Shown here in pieces: positions 1 through 10,266 of a DNA stretch of 64,000 bases. The stretch's first letter is position 1; each line of letters opens with the position of its first letter. The DNA lies in contig CAKPDR010000003.1 in NCBI GenBank assembly GCA_934149075.1, positions 1-64,000 on the forward strand, written 5' to 3'. A program made the position numbers and the translations under genes. A model generated the notes under the pieces. That model was not told the DNA's origin, ran no database searches, and saw only the letters and a program-made list of their open reading frames with translations. This stretch comes from an uncultured Clostridia bacterium (GTDB lineage: Bacteria > Bacillota > Clostridia > TANB77 > CAG-508).

Positions 1-1
1 T

Positions 2-76
2 GAGTGTCCCTACTGGTAACAAGGGTGTCCCTACTGGTAACAATTTTGACCACTTATGGGTGTCCCCACTGGTAAC
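2..76 (+). repeat. Dispersed 18-bp/35-bp-period repeat, site A
   Basis: Three copies of an 18-19 bp unit of the form GGGTGTCCCYACTGGTAAC lie at 2-20, 23-41 and 58-76, directly after the smc stop codon. Copies 2 and 3 are 35 bp apart, the same period as at 26508-26560 and 63361-63413. The 17-bp gap between them resembles the gaps at the other two sites, so the repeated unit is the whole block and not just the 18-mer. The array may extend beyond the window edge. Function unknown. Confidence 0.8.
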
Positions 77-3000
77 TATTTTAATTTTATAGAAAGCAAT
101 TTAGAAATTCCTTTTTCCTCCATTGTAACACCATAAACCGTATCTGCAACTTCCATAGTACCCTTTCTATGAGTAATAATCAAAAACTGAGTTTCTTTAG
201 CAAACTTCTTTAAATATTCTGCATATCTATAAACATTAACATCATCAAGAGCAGCTTCAATTTCATCAAGCACGCAGAATGGTGCAGGGTTAATTTTTAG
301 TATTGCGAATAATAATGCTATAGCTGTAAAAGCTTTCTCTCCTCCTGATAATAATGTCATATTTTGAAGTTTCTTTCCTGGTGGTTGAACAGTTATATCT
401 ATTCCACATTCCAAAATATTTTCCTCATCTGTTAATATTACTTCTGCCACTCCTCCGCCAAATAATTCTTTAAATACTTCTCCAAAGTTTTTATTAATAA
501 CTTCAAATTTTTCTTTAAATTGCTTTTTCATTGTTTCTGTCATTTCTTGTATTACTTTTCTTAATTTCGCCATAGTATCTTCTAAATCTAATCTTTGTTC
601 ACACATAAAATCATATCTATCTTTTAAATTTTTATATTCTTCAATTGAATCTACATTTACACTTCCAAGTTCTTTAATATCCGTTCTCAAAATATTAACT
701 TTTCTTTGTGTTAAAGCTACATTTTCAGGCTTTTGATAATTTCCAGCATTGTTTGGTGTAAGCTCATATTCTTCCCACATTTTATTAATAACTTCTGTGA
801 TGTCTTCTTCTGTTTTTGTTTTCTTCACTTCCATTTTTGTAATTTGAGCTTTTAATTCTTCTATTGTCTTGAATTGCTCTGTTTGTTCATCTTCTTTTTT
901 ACTTAATTTCTCATTTTGTTCAATTCTTTCTTGTTTTAACTTTTCAATATTTTCTCCACTATTTTCAACTTGCAATTTTACTTTTTCTATTTCTTGTTTT
1001 GTATTTGCAATTTCTTCTTTTAATTTATTATTTTCCAAATTTGCATTTTCTATCTGAACCTTTTTGTTTTCAGCATTTCTTGTATGTGTTTCAATTTCTT
1101 TATTTATCATTTCTGTCATTTCTTCTATTGAAACTTCACTTTCATTAAATGATGATACAGATATTTTTAAGTTTGTAATATCAAAGTTTAAATCATCTAT
1201 ATATTTTTGGCTATCTTTATTAGCATTTGAAAATTCGTCTATAATTTTTTGATTATCTTCATTTTGTTTGTTAATATTTTCTATTAATTTTTCATTTTCT
1301 TCTTTGCTAATTTTTATTGTGTTTTTATTTTCTTCTGCTCTTTCTTTTTCATCCTTTAATTTTTCTATTCTTTTTTGAATCTGTTCAATATTTTCATCTA
1401 TTGATACTACTCTTTGCTTTTCTGTTGCATATGTTATGTCTATCTCTTGTAATTGTTTTTCTAAGCTTTGTACTTCTTCTATAACATCTTCTGATGATGA
1501 TTCATATTGTTCTTTGTCTTTTTCTAGCTTTTCAATCTTTTCTTTTAGTTTTTTTATTTCTTTTTCTAGGCTTTCAATTTCTCTACTTCTACCTAATATA
1601 TTAACAGTTTTCTTTGTAACTGATCCACCTGTAATTGCTCCTGATGGATTTATAATGTCACCCTCTATTGTTATTATTCTAAATGAATAATTATTTTCTT
1701 TTGCTAAATTGATAGCATTTTGCATATTGTCAACAATTACTGTTCTTCCAAGTAAATTTAATATTATTTGTTCATATTTTTTATCACATGATATTAAATC
1801 TGATGCAATTCCAACAACGCCAACTTTTTTGCCTTTTATATTTTCTATCTTTTTTCCCCTAACTGATGATATTGGTAAAAATGATGCTCTTCCTAGATTA
1901 TTCTTTCTTAAGTGTTCTACTAATTTTTTAGCATCTTCTTCTGTATCTGTAACTATATTTTGAAGGCTTGCTCCTAAACACATTTCTATTGCTGTTTCAT
2001 ATTCTGTAGGAACTGAAATTATATTTGCTAAAACACCATGCATTCCTTTTCCAAGTTCTTTGATTTTTTCACAATCTGTTAATAATGATTTTACACTTTT
2101 GATATATCCTTCTTTTTCTTTTTCTGTTTCTACTAAGAAATTATATCTAGATTGTTTCATTCTCATTTCATTTGTATTATTTGCTATTTGAATATCAAAT
2201 TCTTTTATTTTATTATTTATTTCTTGCTTTTTGTTATCAATTTCTTCTATTGATTTTAGGACTTTATTCCTGTTGTTTTCAATTTCATAAAAACCTTTAG
2301 CAATGTCTTCTTTTTTCATTCTTGTTCTATCAAGTTCTGAAATATTGTTACTTATTTCTTGTTCTAATTGTTTCTGTCTTTTTTTTAAGTTTTCAAAATT
2401 TGCTGTTTGCATACTTATTTCTGATTGCAATTCATATTTTTTGTCTGTATTTTCTTCTACTTGTTTTTTTAATTTTTCTATTTCTATTTCTTTTGAGCTT
2501 AGTTTTTCTGTTAATTTTTTTAGTTCTTCTTCTTTTGTTTTTAACTCATTTTCAAATTTTTCTTTATTTTCTTTTAAATTATCTTTTTTAGTTTGTTTTT
2601 GTTCTATTTCTTCTTTTAAATTTTTGATTTTTTCTTCTAATTCTGTAATCTCTTTTTTATATGTTTCTATATTCTCAGTGTTACTTGCAATCTTTGCTTC
2701 AGCAACATTTATATTTGAATTTAATTTTTCTATTTCTTTTTGACTTTCAAAGCCAATATTTTGCATGTTCTCTATTTGTGTTGTAATTTCATCTATTCTA
2801 TCTTTTAGTTCTTCTTTTAGAATTTTAATTTTTTCTAACTTTCCTTCTTCTTGGTTTAATGTTGAATTCATTATTTCTTCGTCTTTTACTAATTCTTCAA
2901 GTGATTGTTTATATTTTTCAATATTGTATATAAATAAACCAACCTCTATATTTTTTAATTCCTCTTTTAAATTTAAATATTTTTTTGCTTTATCTGATTG

Positions 3001-3621
3001 CATTTGTAATGGTTCTAGGTTTCCTTCTATTTCTGTTAATATGTCATTTATTCTAAGAAGATTTAATTTGGTTTGCTCTAATTTCTTTTCTGTTTCTTCT
3101 TTTCTTGTTCTATATTTTACAATTCCTGCAGCTTCTTCAAAAATATGTCTTCTATCTTCTGATTTATTACTCAATATTTCGTCTATTTTTCCTTGCCCTA
3201 TTATTGAATATCCATCTCTTCCAATTCCAGTATCCATGAATAATTCTACAATGTCTTTTAATCTACATGGTACTTTATTTATATAATATCCCGTTTCTCC
3301 ACTTCTATATATCTTTCTTGTTACTGTTACTTCTGAATATTCAATTGGTAATGTTCCGTCTGTGTTGTCAAATATAAGTGATGCTTCTGCAAATCCCAAT
3401 GATTTTCTGTTTTGTGTTCCTGCAAATATGATGTCTTGCGTTTTCGTTCCTCTTAAAGATTTCATACTTTGCTCTCCAAGTATCCATCTTATTGCATCTG
3501 ATATATTACTTTTTCCTGATCCGTTTGGTCCTATTACACTTGTTATTCCTGGCATAAATTCTAATATTGTTTTGTCTGCAAATGATTTAAACCCTTGCAT
3601 CTCTAGTCTTTTTAAATACAT
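76..3621 (-). CDS. smc: Chromosome segregation protein SMC
   Basis: This is the condensin ATPase that compacts and helps segregate the nucleoid, normally with ScpA and ScpB, which are not in the window. The N-terminal head has a Walker A loop, GPNGSGKS, at about residues 31-38. Two very long Glu/Lys-rich coiled coils flank a Gly-rich hinge near residues 525-660. The C-terminal head carries the signature LLSGGEKAF and the Walker B DEIEAALDD. At about 1181 aa it is full length for the family. A GTG start three codons upstream is possible, but the AAAGGTG ribosome-binding site is spaced for the ATG at 3621, which gives the usual MYLKRLEMQGFKSF beginning. The TAG stop overlaps the last copy of repeat site A. 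Confidence 0.97.
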   Translation of the reverse strand: MYLKRLEMQGFKSFADKTILEFMPGITSVIGPNGSGKSNISDAIRWILGEQSMKSLRGTKTQDIIFAGTQNRKSLGFAEASLIFDNTDGTLPIEYSEVTVTRKIYRSGETGYYINKVPCRLKDIVELFMDTGIGRDGYSIIGQGKIDEILSNKSEDRRHIFEEAAGIVKYRTRKEETEKKLEQTKLNLLRINDILTEIEGNLEPLQMQSDKAKKYLNLKEELKNIEVGLFIYNIEKYKQSLEELVKDEEIMNSTLNQEEGKLEKIKILKEELKDRIDEITTQIENMQNIGFESQKEIEKLNSNINVAEAKIASNTENIETYKKEITELEEKIKNLKEEIEQKQTKKDNLKENKEKFENELKTKEEELKKLTEKLSSKEIEIEKLKKQVEENTDKKYELQSEISMQTANFENLKKRQKQLEQEISNNISELDRTRMKKEDIAKGFYEIENNRNKVLKSIEEIDNKKQEINNKIKEFDIQIANNTNEMRMKQSRYNFLVETEKEKEGYIKSVKSLLTDCEKIKELGKGMHGVLANIISVPTEYETAIEMCLGASLQNIVTDTEEDAKKLVEHLRKNNLGRASFLPISSVRGKKIENIKGKKVGVVGIASDLISCDKKYEQIILNLLGRTVIVDNMQNAINLAKENNYSFRIITIEGDIINPSGAITGGSVTKKTVNILGRSREIESLEKEIKKLKEKIEKLEKDKEQYESSSEDVIEEVQSLEKQLQEIDITYATEKQRVVSIDENIEQIQKRIEKLKDEKERAEENKNTIKISKEENEKLIENINKQNEDNQKIIDEFSNANKDSQKYIDDLNFDITNLKISVSSFNESEVSIEEMTEMINKEIETHTRNAENKKVQIENANLENNKLKEEIANTKQEIEKVKLQVENSGENIEKLKQERIEQNEKLSKKEDEQTEQFKTIEELKAQITKMEVKKTKTEEDITEVINKMWEEYELTPNNAGNYQKPENVALTQRKVNILRTDIKELGSVNVDSIEEYKNLKDRYDFMCEQRLDLEDTMAKLRKVIQEMTETMKKQFKEKFEVINKNFGEVFKELFGGGVAEVILTDEENILECGIDITVQPPGKKLQNMTLLSGGEKAFTAIALLFAILKINPAPFCVLDEIEAALDDVNVYRYAEYLKKFAKETQFLIITHRKGTMEVADTVYGVTMEEKGISKLLSIKLK

Positions 3622-3660
3622 TTTTCTCACCTTTCTTGTTGTATTTTATCTTAAAATGTA

Positions 3661-3687
3661 AAAAATAGCAAGTAGTCTTGCTATTTT
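3661..3687 (-). terminator. Intrinsic terminator of the sensor kinase gene
   Basis: An 11-bp stem, AAAATAGCAAG paired with CTTGCTATTTT around a 4-nt loop, is followed on the minus strand by a T-run. It overlaps the kinase stop codon and separates this operon from smc downstream. Confidence 0.75.
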
Positions 3688-5219
3688 CTATCAACTTCAA
3701 AGAAAAACTCTACTCCATTATATTTATTTTCAACACCATAATCATTACCATAATTATTCATAATAGCTCTAACAATAGACAAACCAATTCCGCTTCCGCC
3801 ATCATCTCTATTACGAGCCTCATCAGCCTTGAAAAATCTATTCCAAATACGAGATAAGTTTTCTTTAGAAATATTATCACCAGTATTAAATACAGTAACT
3901 CTAACCTTATTTTTATCAGTTATAATCTTGTTAGTAATTTTTATATATTTATCACCATCAACATCTTTTACATGCTTAATTGCGTTTGTCAAATAGTTAG
4001 TAATGATTTGGCTAATAAACATATCGTCTGCAAATACATCTATAGAATCCTCTGTCTCAAATTCAACTTGCGTACCTTTATCTACAAGCATAACTTGTGA
4101 TGTTCTAACAATTTCTTTTTCAAGTTCAACAATATTGAAATCTCTATTATTAAACTCTCTTTTTTCATACTCTAATTTTGTTAATTCAATTAATTGTCTT
4201 ACCATTTTATCCATTTTATTTGTTTCGTCTAATATAACTTCAGCATAAAATTTTCTACTTTCAGGGTCTGAATTAACATTTTCAAGTAATCCTTCACTAT
4301 ATCCCTGTATTAATGCTATAGGTGTTTTTAATTCATGTGATACATCTGAAATAAAGCTTTTTCTCATTTCATCTATTTTAGATTTTCTTTCTATGTCTCT
4401 TTCAAGCTCTATATTAGTACTTCTTAATTGATTAATTGTACTTTCAAGCTTATCTGACATTAGATTAATACTTTCACCAAGTTCATCTATTTCATCATCT
4501 TCGTCTTTTACATTATATTTATGGCTAAAATCTAGATTTGCCATTTTTTTAGCAATATTATTTAATTCTGATATTGGGCTACTAAAAGTTTTTGATATAT
4601 ATATAATTGCAATTCCTCCAATTATTATCACAACACCTGCTATTAAATATAAAAATCTATTTGATATACGTACACTTTCTTGTATTGAAGATATTGGTGT
4701 TCTTATATATACTCCATAACCATTATCTAATTTTCCAGATAATAATATATAATTTACTCTTGTTTCAGTATCTTTTATATTCTTTATTTCTAATTTATCA
4801 TTTGCTTCTATTACATTATATTTTTGCTGTTTATTAATTCCCCAGAAATCCATAATAATTTTTACATTTGATAAAAAATCTTTATTTGACAAATATATAG
4901 CAATATCATTTTCATCTTTTACTATTATATCAAAATTGTTTTTTATAGATATTTTTTTTAGCTCATCTTCTAAGTTATAAGATTCTGAATCTTCTTTATA
5001 ATATGAATTTATCATGTTATATACAGATTTTAGTTGATTACTTTTGGTATATTGATAATATTTTTCCAATACAAAACTATTTACTAATATTAAGAATAAA
5101 ATTATTGATAAAACAACTATGCATAATGTAAAAAATAGTTTTCCTCTAACTGTTTTTATTTTTTTTGCAACCTTATCCACAATTTTTTCCTCATTTCTTG
5201 ATTTCAAATTTATATCCAA
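3681..5219 (-). CDS. Sensor histidine kinase (VanS/ResE-like, HAMP)
   Basis: Membrane sensor kinase of a two-component system. Transmembrane segments near residues 28-50 and 188-210 bracket an extracytoplasmic sensor domain of about 135 residues. A HAMP linker follows, then a HisKA domain with the phospho-accepting His in DVSHELKTP, and an ATPase domain with the G-box GGSGIGLSIV. The 512-aa length is normal for the class. The gene overlaps the upstream response regulator gene by 29 nt, so the two are probably translationally coupled and cognate partners. The signal is not evident; the family often monitors envelope or redox state. Confidence 0.9.
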   Translation of the reverse strand: MDINLKSRNEEKIVDKVAKKIKTVRGKLFFTLCIVVLSIILFLILVNSFVLEKYYQYTKSNQLKSVYNMINSYYKEDSESYNLEDELKKISIKNNFDIIVKDENDIAIYLSNKDFLSNVKIIMDFWGINKQQKYNVIEANDKLEIKNIKDTETRVNYILLSGKLDNGYGVYIRTPISSIQESVRISNRFLYLIAGVVIIIGGIAIIYISKTFSSPISELNNIAKKMANLDFSHKYNVKDEDDEIDELGESINLMSDKLESTINQLRSTNIELERDIERKSKIDEMRKSFISDVSHELKTPIALIQGYSEGLLENVNSDPESRKFYAEVILDETNKMDKMVRQLIELTKLEYEKREFNNRDFNIVELEKEIVRTSQVMLVDKGTQVEFETEDSIDVFADDMFISQIITNYLTNAIKHVKDVDGDKYIKITNKIITDKNKVRVTVFNTGDNISKENLSRIWNRFFKADEARNRDDGGSGIGLSIVRAIMNNYGNDYGVENKYNGVEFFFEVDRK

Positions 5220-5871
5220 TTCCTCTTATTGTTTCTATATATTTACCTTTTTTACCCAATTTATGTCTTATTTTTTTTATATGGCTATCTATTGTTCTAG
5301 AATCCCCGTAATAATCATAATTCCATACATTATTTAAAATCTTATCTCTTGATAGTGCAATATTCTCATTATCTAGCAGATATTTTAAGAGTTCATATTC
5401 TCTTAAGCTTAAATCTATTGGTTTTCCATCTACTTTTACGGTTCTTCCTTCTTGATCAATTGATATTCCATCATAATCTTTAACTTCTTTGGTATTTCCA
5501 TATACTCTTTTTAAGATTGCTTCTACTCTTGCAACTAATATTTTAGGACTAAATGGTTTTGATATATATTCATCAACGCCAAGCTCAAACCCAAATAATT
5601 CGTCTTGTTCCTCTCCTCTTGCAGTTAACATTATTACTGGAAGATTTGATTCTTGTCTTATTTTTCTTAATACAGACCATCCATCAAGTTTTGGCATCAT
5701 TACATCTAATAATATTAATTTTATTTTATTTTTGTTTTCTTCAAATACTTCTATTGCTTTTTCTCCATCTTCAGCTTCTAATATATGATATCCTTTTGCA
5801 ACTAGAAAGTCATTTAAAAGTTTTCTCATTCTAGATTCGTCATCAACAACTAAAATATATGTTCCTTCCAT
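5191..5871 (-). CDS. OmpR-family response regulator
   Basis: DNA-binding response regulator paired with the overlapping histidine kinase. The receiver domain (about residues 1-120) has the acidic pocket DDE, the phosphorylatable Asp in LILLDVMMPKLDGW, the switch Thr in MLTARG and the conserved Lys in SKPF. A winged-helix DNA-binding domain covers about 130-226, with the family hallmark LSLREYELLKYLL. Length 226 aa is typical. An AGGAGG site lies just before the ATG. First gene of the two-gene operon; target genes unknown. Confidence 0.93.
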   Translation of the reverse strand: MEGTYILVVDDESRMRKLLNDFLVAKGYHILEAEDGEKAIEVFEENKNKIKLILLDVMMPKLDGWSVLRKIRQESNLPVIMLTARGEEQDELFGFELGVDEYISKPFSPKILVARVEAILKRVYGNTKEVKDYDGISIDQEGRTVKVDGKPIDLSLREYELLKYLLDNENIALSRDKILNNVWNYDYYGDSRTIDSHIKKIRHKLGKKGKYIETIRGIGYKFEIKK

Positions 5872-5954
5872 CCTTTTCCTCCTAAAGTACCATCTGGCTT
5901 TTAATATATATTTATATTATACAAATGATTTATGTCTTTTTTGTGAAAAAAACA

Positions 5955-7019
5955 TTATCTTTTCAAGTACATTGTTTGTGTATTATATGCCATTTCTACT
6001 CTTTCATTTTCTAATATTTCCATAATTCGATAATTGATTTCTTCCTTTATATCAAGATATTCTGCATAATTAGTTCTATTTATATAAGCTATAACTACTA
6101 AATCCATTCCATTATCTGAAATGTCTTGAAAATTTATCATTATAGTTTCTTTTTCTATTTCATCCATTTGCATTAACATACTATTTATTTTGTTTTTTAC
6201 AAGTTCTACTTTTTTTAAACTTGTACCAAATTCTAACACTAATTTTGCATAATATCTTCTTTTTTCCATTTCACTATAATTTATAATTGCTGAAACTGAC
6301 ATTTCTGAATTTGCAACATGTAGTACTGTATTTTCTAATGTTCTTATACTTGTTGTTCTAACTCGAATTTCTTCTACTGTTCCTTCATATTGATCAACTT
6401 TTATATAATCTCCCACTTTAAATGGTTTGTCTAAAAATATTGCAAGTCCACCTATTAAGCTTTTGGCTGTATCTTGTGCTGCAAGTGTTATTACAACACT
6501 GCTTAATCCGAGTCCTGTTATAAATCCACTTATATTATATCCTAATTCAGATATTACCATAAATCCTGCTAGAACATATATTGCTATTTTTGTTATTCTT
6601 AATATTGCCTTCATTGTTGATTTGTCAATTTCTCTATTGCTTTTATCTCTTATTTTTACAAATACTTTATTTTTTTCATCTAATCCTTCTCCAAAAGCTT
6701 TTGCAACAAAAATTATTAATAATATTTTTATTCCTTTATCTAATATTGATTGTATTTCTGGACTAATTGATGTTGCATTTTTTATTATATTTAATGCAAT
6801 ATATATTCCTACAAATGTGAAAATCGTTCTTAATGGTAAATAAAATGGATTTTTCTTTACACTTACTTTATCATTTCCTTTTGGTCTTAACATTTTTATT
6901 ATAATACTTGAAACAACTGAGCTTAATATTCTAAACACGAATATTACACCTATTGCAATAATAATTTGAATTACTATTTCTACATTTAATTCACTAATAA
7001 TTTGTTCAAAATTTCCCAT
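5955..7019 (-). CDS. MscS-family mechanosensitive ion channel
   Basis: Small-conductance mechanosensitive channel that vents solutes under hypo-osmotic stress. Three to four hydrophobic segments in the first 190 residues end in the Gly/Ala-rich pore helix (GLGLSSVVITLAAQDTAKSL), followed by the beta domain with the typical DKPFKVGDYIKVD and the C-terminal alpha-beta cage. At 354 aa it is in the usual range. It stands alone between the rpoD terminator and the two-component operon. Confidence 0.9.
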   Translation of the reverse strand: MGNFEQIISELNVEIVIQIIIAIGVIFVFRILSSVVSSIIIKMLRPKGNDKVSVKKNPFYLPLRTIFTFVGIYIALNIIKNATSISPEIQSILDKGIKILLIIFVAKAFGEGLDEKNKVFVKIRDKSNREIDKSTMKAILRITKIAIYVLAGFMVISELGYNISGFITGLGLSSVVITLAAQDTAKSLIGGLAIFLDKPFKVGDYIKVDQYEGTVEEIRVRTTSIRTLENTVLHVANSEMSVSAIINYSEMEKRRYYAKLVLEFGTSLKKVELVKNKINSMLMQMDEIEKETIMINFQDISDNGMDLVVIAYINRTNYAEYLDIKEEINYRIMEILENERVEMAYNTQTMYLKR

Positions 7020-7045
7020 ATCATACTCCCTTAGTTTATTATTAA

Positions 7046-7080
7046 AAAACTGTTGTTTTTATAGGTTAAACAACAGTTTT
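7046..7080 (-). terminator. Intrinsic terminator of the dnaG-rpoD operon
   Basis: A 13-bp perfect stem (AAAACTGTTGTTT and its complement, 9-nt loop) followed by six T on the minus strand, 13 nt past the rpoD stop. Confidence 0.85.
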
Positions 7081-7092
7081 AGCAAAATATAT

Positions 7093-8319
7093 TTAATTCA
7101 TATAATCCCTCAATTTTTTGCTTCTACTTGGATGTCTTAATTTCCTTAGTGCTTTAGCTTCTATTTGACGAATTCTTTCTCTTGTTACATCAAACTCTTT
7201 TCCAACCTCTTCAAGTGTTCTTGCTTTACCATCTTCTAGCCCAAATCTTAATTTTAGAACCTTAGCTTCTCTTGGTGTTAATGTATTCATTACTTCTTCT
7301 AATTGTTCTCTTAAAAGTGTATATGATGCTGCATCATGAGGTGCTGGTGAATCTTCATCTTGTATAAAATCTCCCAAATGACTATCATCTTCTTCTCCAA
7401 TTGGAGTTTCTAATGATACCGGGTCTTGTGCTATTTTTTGTATTTCCATTACTTTTTCAACTGGCAATTCCATTTCTTGTGCAATTTCCTCTGGTGTTGG
7501 TTCTCTACCTAATTGTTGTAATAGATGTCTTGATGTACGTATTAATCTATTTATTGTTTCTACCATGTGTACTGGTATTCTGATTGTTCTTGCTTGGTCT
7601 GCTATAGCTCTTGTTATTGCTTGTCTTATCCACCATGTTGCATAAGTACTAAATTTGAATCCTTTTGTGTAATCAAATTTTTCTACTGCCTTTATTAATC
7701 CCATATTTCCTTCTTGTATTAAGTCTAAAAATAACATTCCTCTACCAACATATTTTTTAGCAATACTTACTACTAATCTTAAGTTTGCTTCAGCTAATTC
7801 TTGTTTTGCTTCTTCATCATTTTCTAATATTCTTTTTGCTAATTCTAATTCTTTTTCATAAGAAAGTAATGGTATTTTTCCTATTTCTCTTAAATACATT
7901 CTTACAGGATCATCTACACTTATTCCTTCATAACTTGTATCTGTTATTTGGTCTAATTTTAAATCTTCAACTTCTTTTAAATCTTCAATATCTGGTTCTT
8001 CTTCAAAATCATCACTTAGAAGGTTAACTCCCATTTCTTCAAATGCATCAAATACTTTGTCTATTTGTTCTGGATTTGTGTTTTCAAGTTCCTTTGCAAG
8101 CTCCCCATATGTCATTTTTCCATTTTCTTTAGCTTTTTTTACGATTTTCTGTACTTTTTCTGCTTCAGATAATTCTTCTTTATTATTTTCTGAACTTCTT
8201 TCTTGTTTTTTTATCTCGGCTATAAGTTTCTCTTTTTTTGCTGATTTTGACATTGTATTTTTTTCTGTTTTTACAATATCCTTTATTTCAACTTGGTCTT
8301 CAATTTTTTTATTCCCCAC
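7093..8319 (-). CDS. rpoD: RNA polymerase primary sigma factor (SigA/RpoD)
   Basis: Housekeeping sigma factor directing RNA polymerase to -10/-35 promoters. After a charged N-terminal region 1.1 come region 1.2 ([11 protein letters not shown]), region 2 with the -10 melting helix ([20 protein letters not shown]), region 3 ([14 protein letters not shown]) and region 4 with the -35 helix-turn-helix ([20 protein letters not shown]). Length 408 aa is normal for Firmicutes. The start is GTG, supported by AGGGGTG upstream. It lies 12 nt after dnaG, the classical dnaG-sigA macromolecular-synthesis pair; rpsU is not in front of it here. Confidence 0.97.
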   Translation of the reverse strand: MGNKKIEDQVEIKDIVKTEKNTMSKSAKKEKLIAEIKKQERSSENNKEELSEAEKVQKIVKKAKENGKMTYGELAKELENTNPEQIDKVFDAFEEMGVNLLSDDFEEEPDIEDLKEVEDLKLDQITDTSYEGISVDDPVRMYLREIGKIPLLSYEKELELAKRILENDEEAKQELAEANLRLVVSIAKKYVGRGMLFLDLIQEGNMGLIKAVEKFDYTKGFKFSTYATWWIRQAITRAIADQARTIRIPVHMVETINRLIRTSRHLLQQLGREPTPEEIAQEMELPVEKVMEIQKIAQDPVSLETPIGEEDDSHLGDFIQDEDSPAPHDAASYTLLREQLEEVMNTLTPREAKVLKLRFGLEDGKARTLEEVGKEFDVTRERIRQIEAKALRKLRHPSRSKKLRDYMN

Positions 8320-8331
8320 AAAAATTCACCC

Positions 8332-10122
8332 CTACTTAATTTTTGCTAACGCAATAATTATATTACTTAGCTCTTTACCTAATTGACTTTTTTTCTCATT
8401 ATCTTGTTCTATTTCTAATTGTCTTAAAATTTCCTGTTTTCTATTATCAAGTTTCTCTCTTTCATATTTTGATAAAATATCATCAACTGCTTTGTCTATA
8501 TTTTCTATTTCGTAATCTGTTGCCATTACCATCGTTATATGGTTTTGCGTTTCTTCGTCAAAAGTGTCTATAAGTTTATTTATATTCGTTTCTGATTTAT
8601 CTAGTTCAACATATAATTGTTCTGCAATTTTTCTATTTGTTTCATCTTTAAAATCTTCTGGCTTAATATGTTCTTTGATTTTTTGAAATATATTTGTATT
8701 TGCATCTAATAATAATGCTATTATCGTATTTTCTCTTCTTTTTAAATCTTCACCGATATTATCATTGTTTTTTTGTTCCCTTGTTACACTGCGTATTTCT
8801 CTATTTTTATTTTGTGATATTTTATCTTCTTTTGTTCCTACATATATCAATTTATTTACTTCCGCATATATCGCTTCTTTTGATATATTATATCCCTTTG
8901 CTATTTTTTCTATGTATATTTCTCTTTCCATTGTATTTTCTACTTTTGAAAGTATTTTTGCTATTTCGTTTAAAAATTTTATTTTATCTCCTGTATTTTC
9001 TAGATTAAAGTCTTTTTTTAAGTTTTTAACTTTAAATTCTACTAATGATATCGCATTATCTATAGCTAGCTTGAATCTTCCTTCTCCAAATTTCACTATA
9101 AATTCATCTGGATCTTTTGCTCCTTCTATTTGCAATACTCTCATATCACAACCCATTTTTTGTAATATTTCCATTGATCTTGCAATTGCTGTTTGTCCTG
9201 CTCCATCTGCATCAAAGCCTAGTATTACTTGTTCTGTTGTTCTTCTAAGTAACCATCCTTGTTGCTCTGTTAGTGCTGTTCCTAATGCTCCAACTACATT
9301 TGTTATTCCTCTTTGATGTAATGATATAACATCCATATATCCTTCTACTATTAGTATTTTTTTTGCAGAATCTTTTTTTGCTACATTTAGTCCAAATAGA
9401 TGTCTTCCTTTGCTATATACAACATTTTCAGGTGAATTGATATACTTTGGTTTTGAGTCATCTAACACTCTTCCTCCAAATGCAATTACTTTTCCCCTTG
9501 CATCACAAATAGGAAACATTAATCTGTTCCTATATCTGTCTATATATGTTCCATTGTCATTTTTATTTACCAACCCTGATTCTAATATTTCTTTTTCTCC
9601 AAAACCTTGTGCTTTCAATGCTTTATATAATTCATCAAATTTGCCTGAATACCCTATTTTATATGCTTCAAGAGTTTCGTTGTTCATTCTTCTCTTTTTT
9701 ACATATTCTTGTGCTATTTTAGCTACTGGCTTGTACAAATTTTGATGGTAAAATTCTGCTGTAAATTCATTTACTTTATATACTTTTGCTTTTAATTCTT
9801 CTCTTGCTGTGTCTGCACTGTTTTCTAATGTTGGTAATTGTATGTTAGCTTTCTCTGCTAGTTGTTCTAATGCTTCTCTAAATGTTATTCCCTCTATTTT
9901 CATTAAAAATGTGTATACATTTCCTCCAACACCACATCCAAAACAATGAAATATTTGTCTGTCTGGTGATACAGAAAATGATGGTGATTTTTCATTATGA
10001 AATGGACATAGTCCAAAGTAGTTTCTTCCTTTTCGAGTTAAATGTACATATTGTGATATTATATCTACTATGTCATTGTTCTGTCTTACTTCTTCTATTA
10101 TTTCATCACTATATCGTACCAT
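8332..10122 (-). CDS. dnaG: DNA primase
   Basis: Synthesises RNA primers at the replication fork. The N-terminal CHC2 zinc finger has ligands visible as CPFH near residues 39-42 and CFGC near 60-63. The Toprim catalytic core follows with the acidic motif LIVEGYMDVISL and a DADGAGQ metal-binding motif. The C-terminal region (about 440-596) is the DnaB-interacting helical part. Complete at 596 aa, started by ATG with a GGAGG site. Cotranscribed with rpoD. Confidence 0.97.
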   Translation of the reverse strand: MVRYSDEIIEEVRQNNDIVDIISQYVHLTRKGRNYFGLCPFHNEKSPSFSVSPDRQIFHCFGCGVGGNVYTFLMKIEGITFREALEQLAEKANIQLPTLENSADTAREELKAKVYKVNEFTAEFYHQNLYKPVAKIAQEYVKKRRMNNETLEAYKIGYSGKFDELYKALKAQGFGEKEILESGLVNKNDNGTYIDRYRNRLMFPICDARGKVIAFGGRVLDDSKPKYINSPENVVYSKGRHLFGLNVAKKDSAKKILIVEGYMDVISLHQRGITNVVGALGTALTEQQGWLLRRTTEQVILGFDADGAGQTAIARSMEILQKMGCDMRVLQIEGAKDPDEFIVKFGEGRFKLAIDNAISLVEFKVKNLKKDFNLENTGDKIKFLNEIAKILSKVENTMEREIYIEKIAKGYNISKEAIYAEVNKLIYVGTKEDKISQNKNREIRSVTREQKNNDNIGEDLKRRENTIIALLLDANTNIFQKIKEHIKPEDFKDETNRKIAEQLYVELDKSETNINKLIDTFDEETQNHITMVMATDYEIENIDKAVDDILSKYEREKLDNRKQEILRQLEIEQDNEKKSQLGKELSNIIIALAKIK

Positions 10123-10237
10123 TTTCCTCCACTCCTACACATATTAATACATAATTATATTATTCGACGAATTTTACATAATTCCCTCTTTTTTTGAGAA
10201 CAAATAAGATTTTTTTTGATTTTTTCTATTAAAAAAT

Positions 10238-10266
10238 AGAATCAGCACTAATTTTGTGCTAATTCT
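10238..10266 (-). terminator. Terminator overlapping the end of the MATE-kinase gene
   Basis: An 11-bp stem, AGAATTAGCAC against GTGCTGATTCT on the minus strand with one mismatch, is followed by ATTTTTT. The stem starts before the stop codon at 10248-10250. Confidence 0.75.

Noticed and set aside
1..80. CRISPR array from the repeated GGGTGTCCC units
   Set aside because: Only two or three units per site, 18 bp long, with gaps that are conserved rather than unique, and no cas genes.
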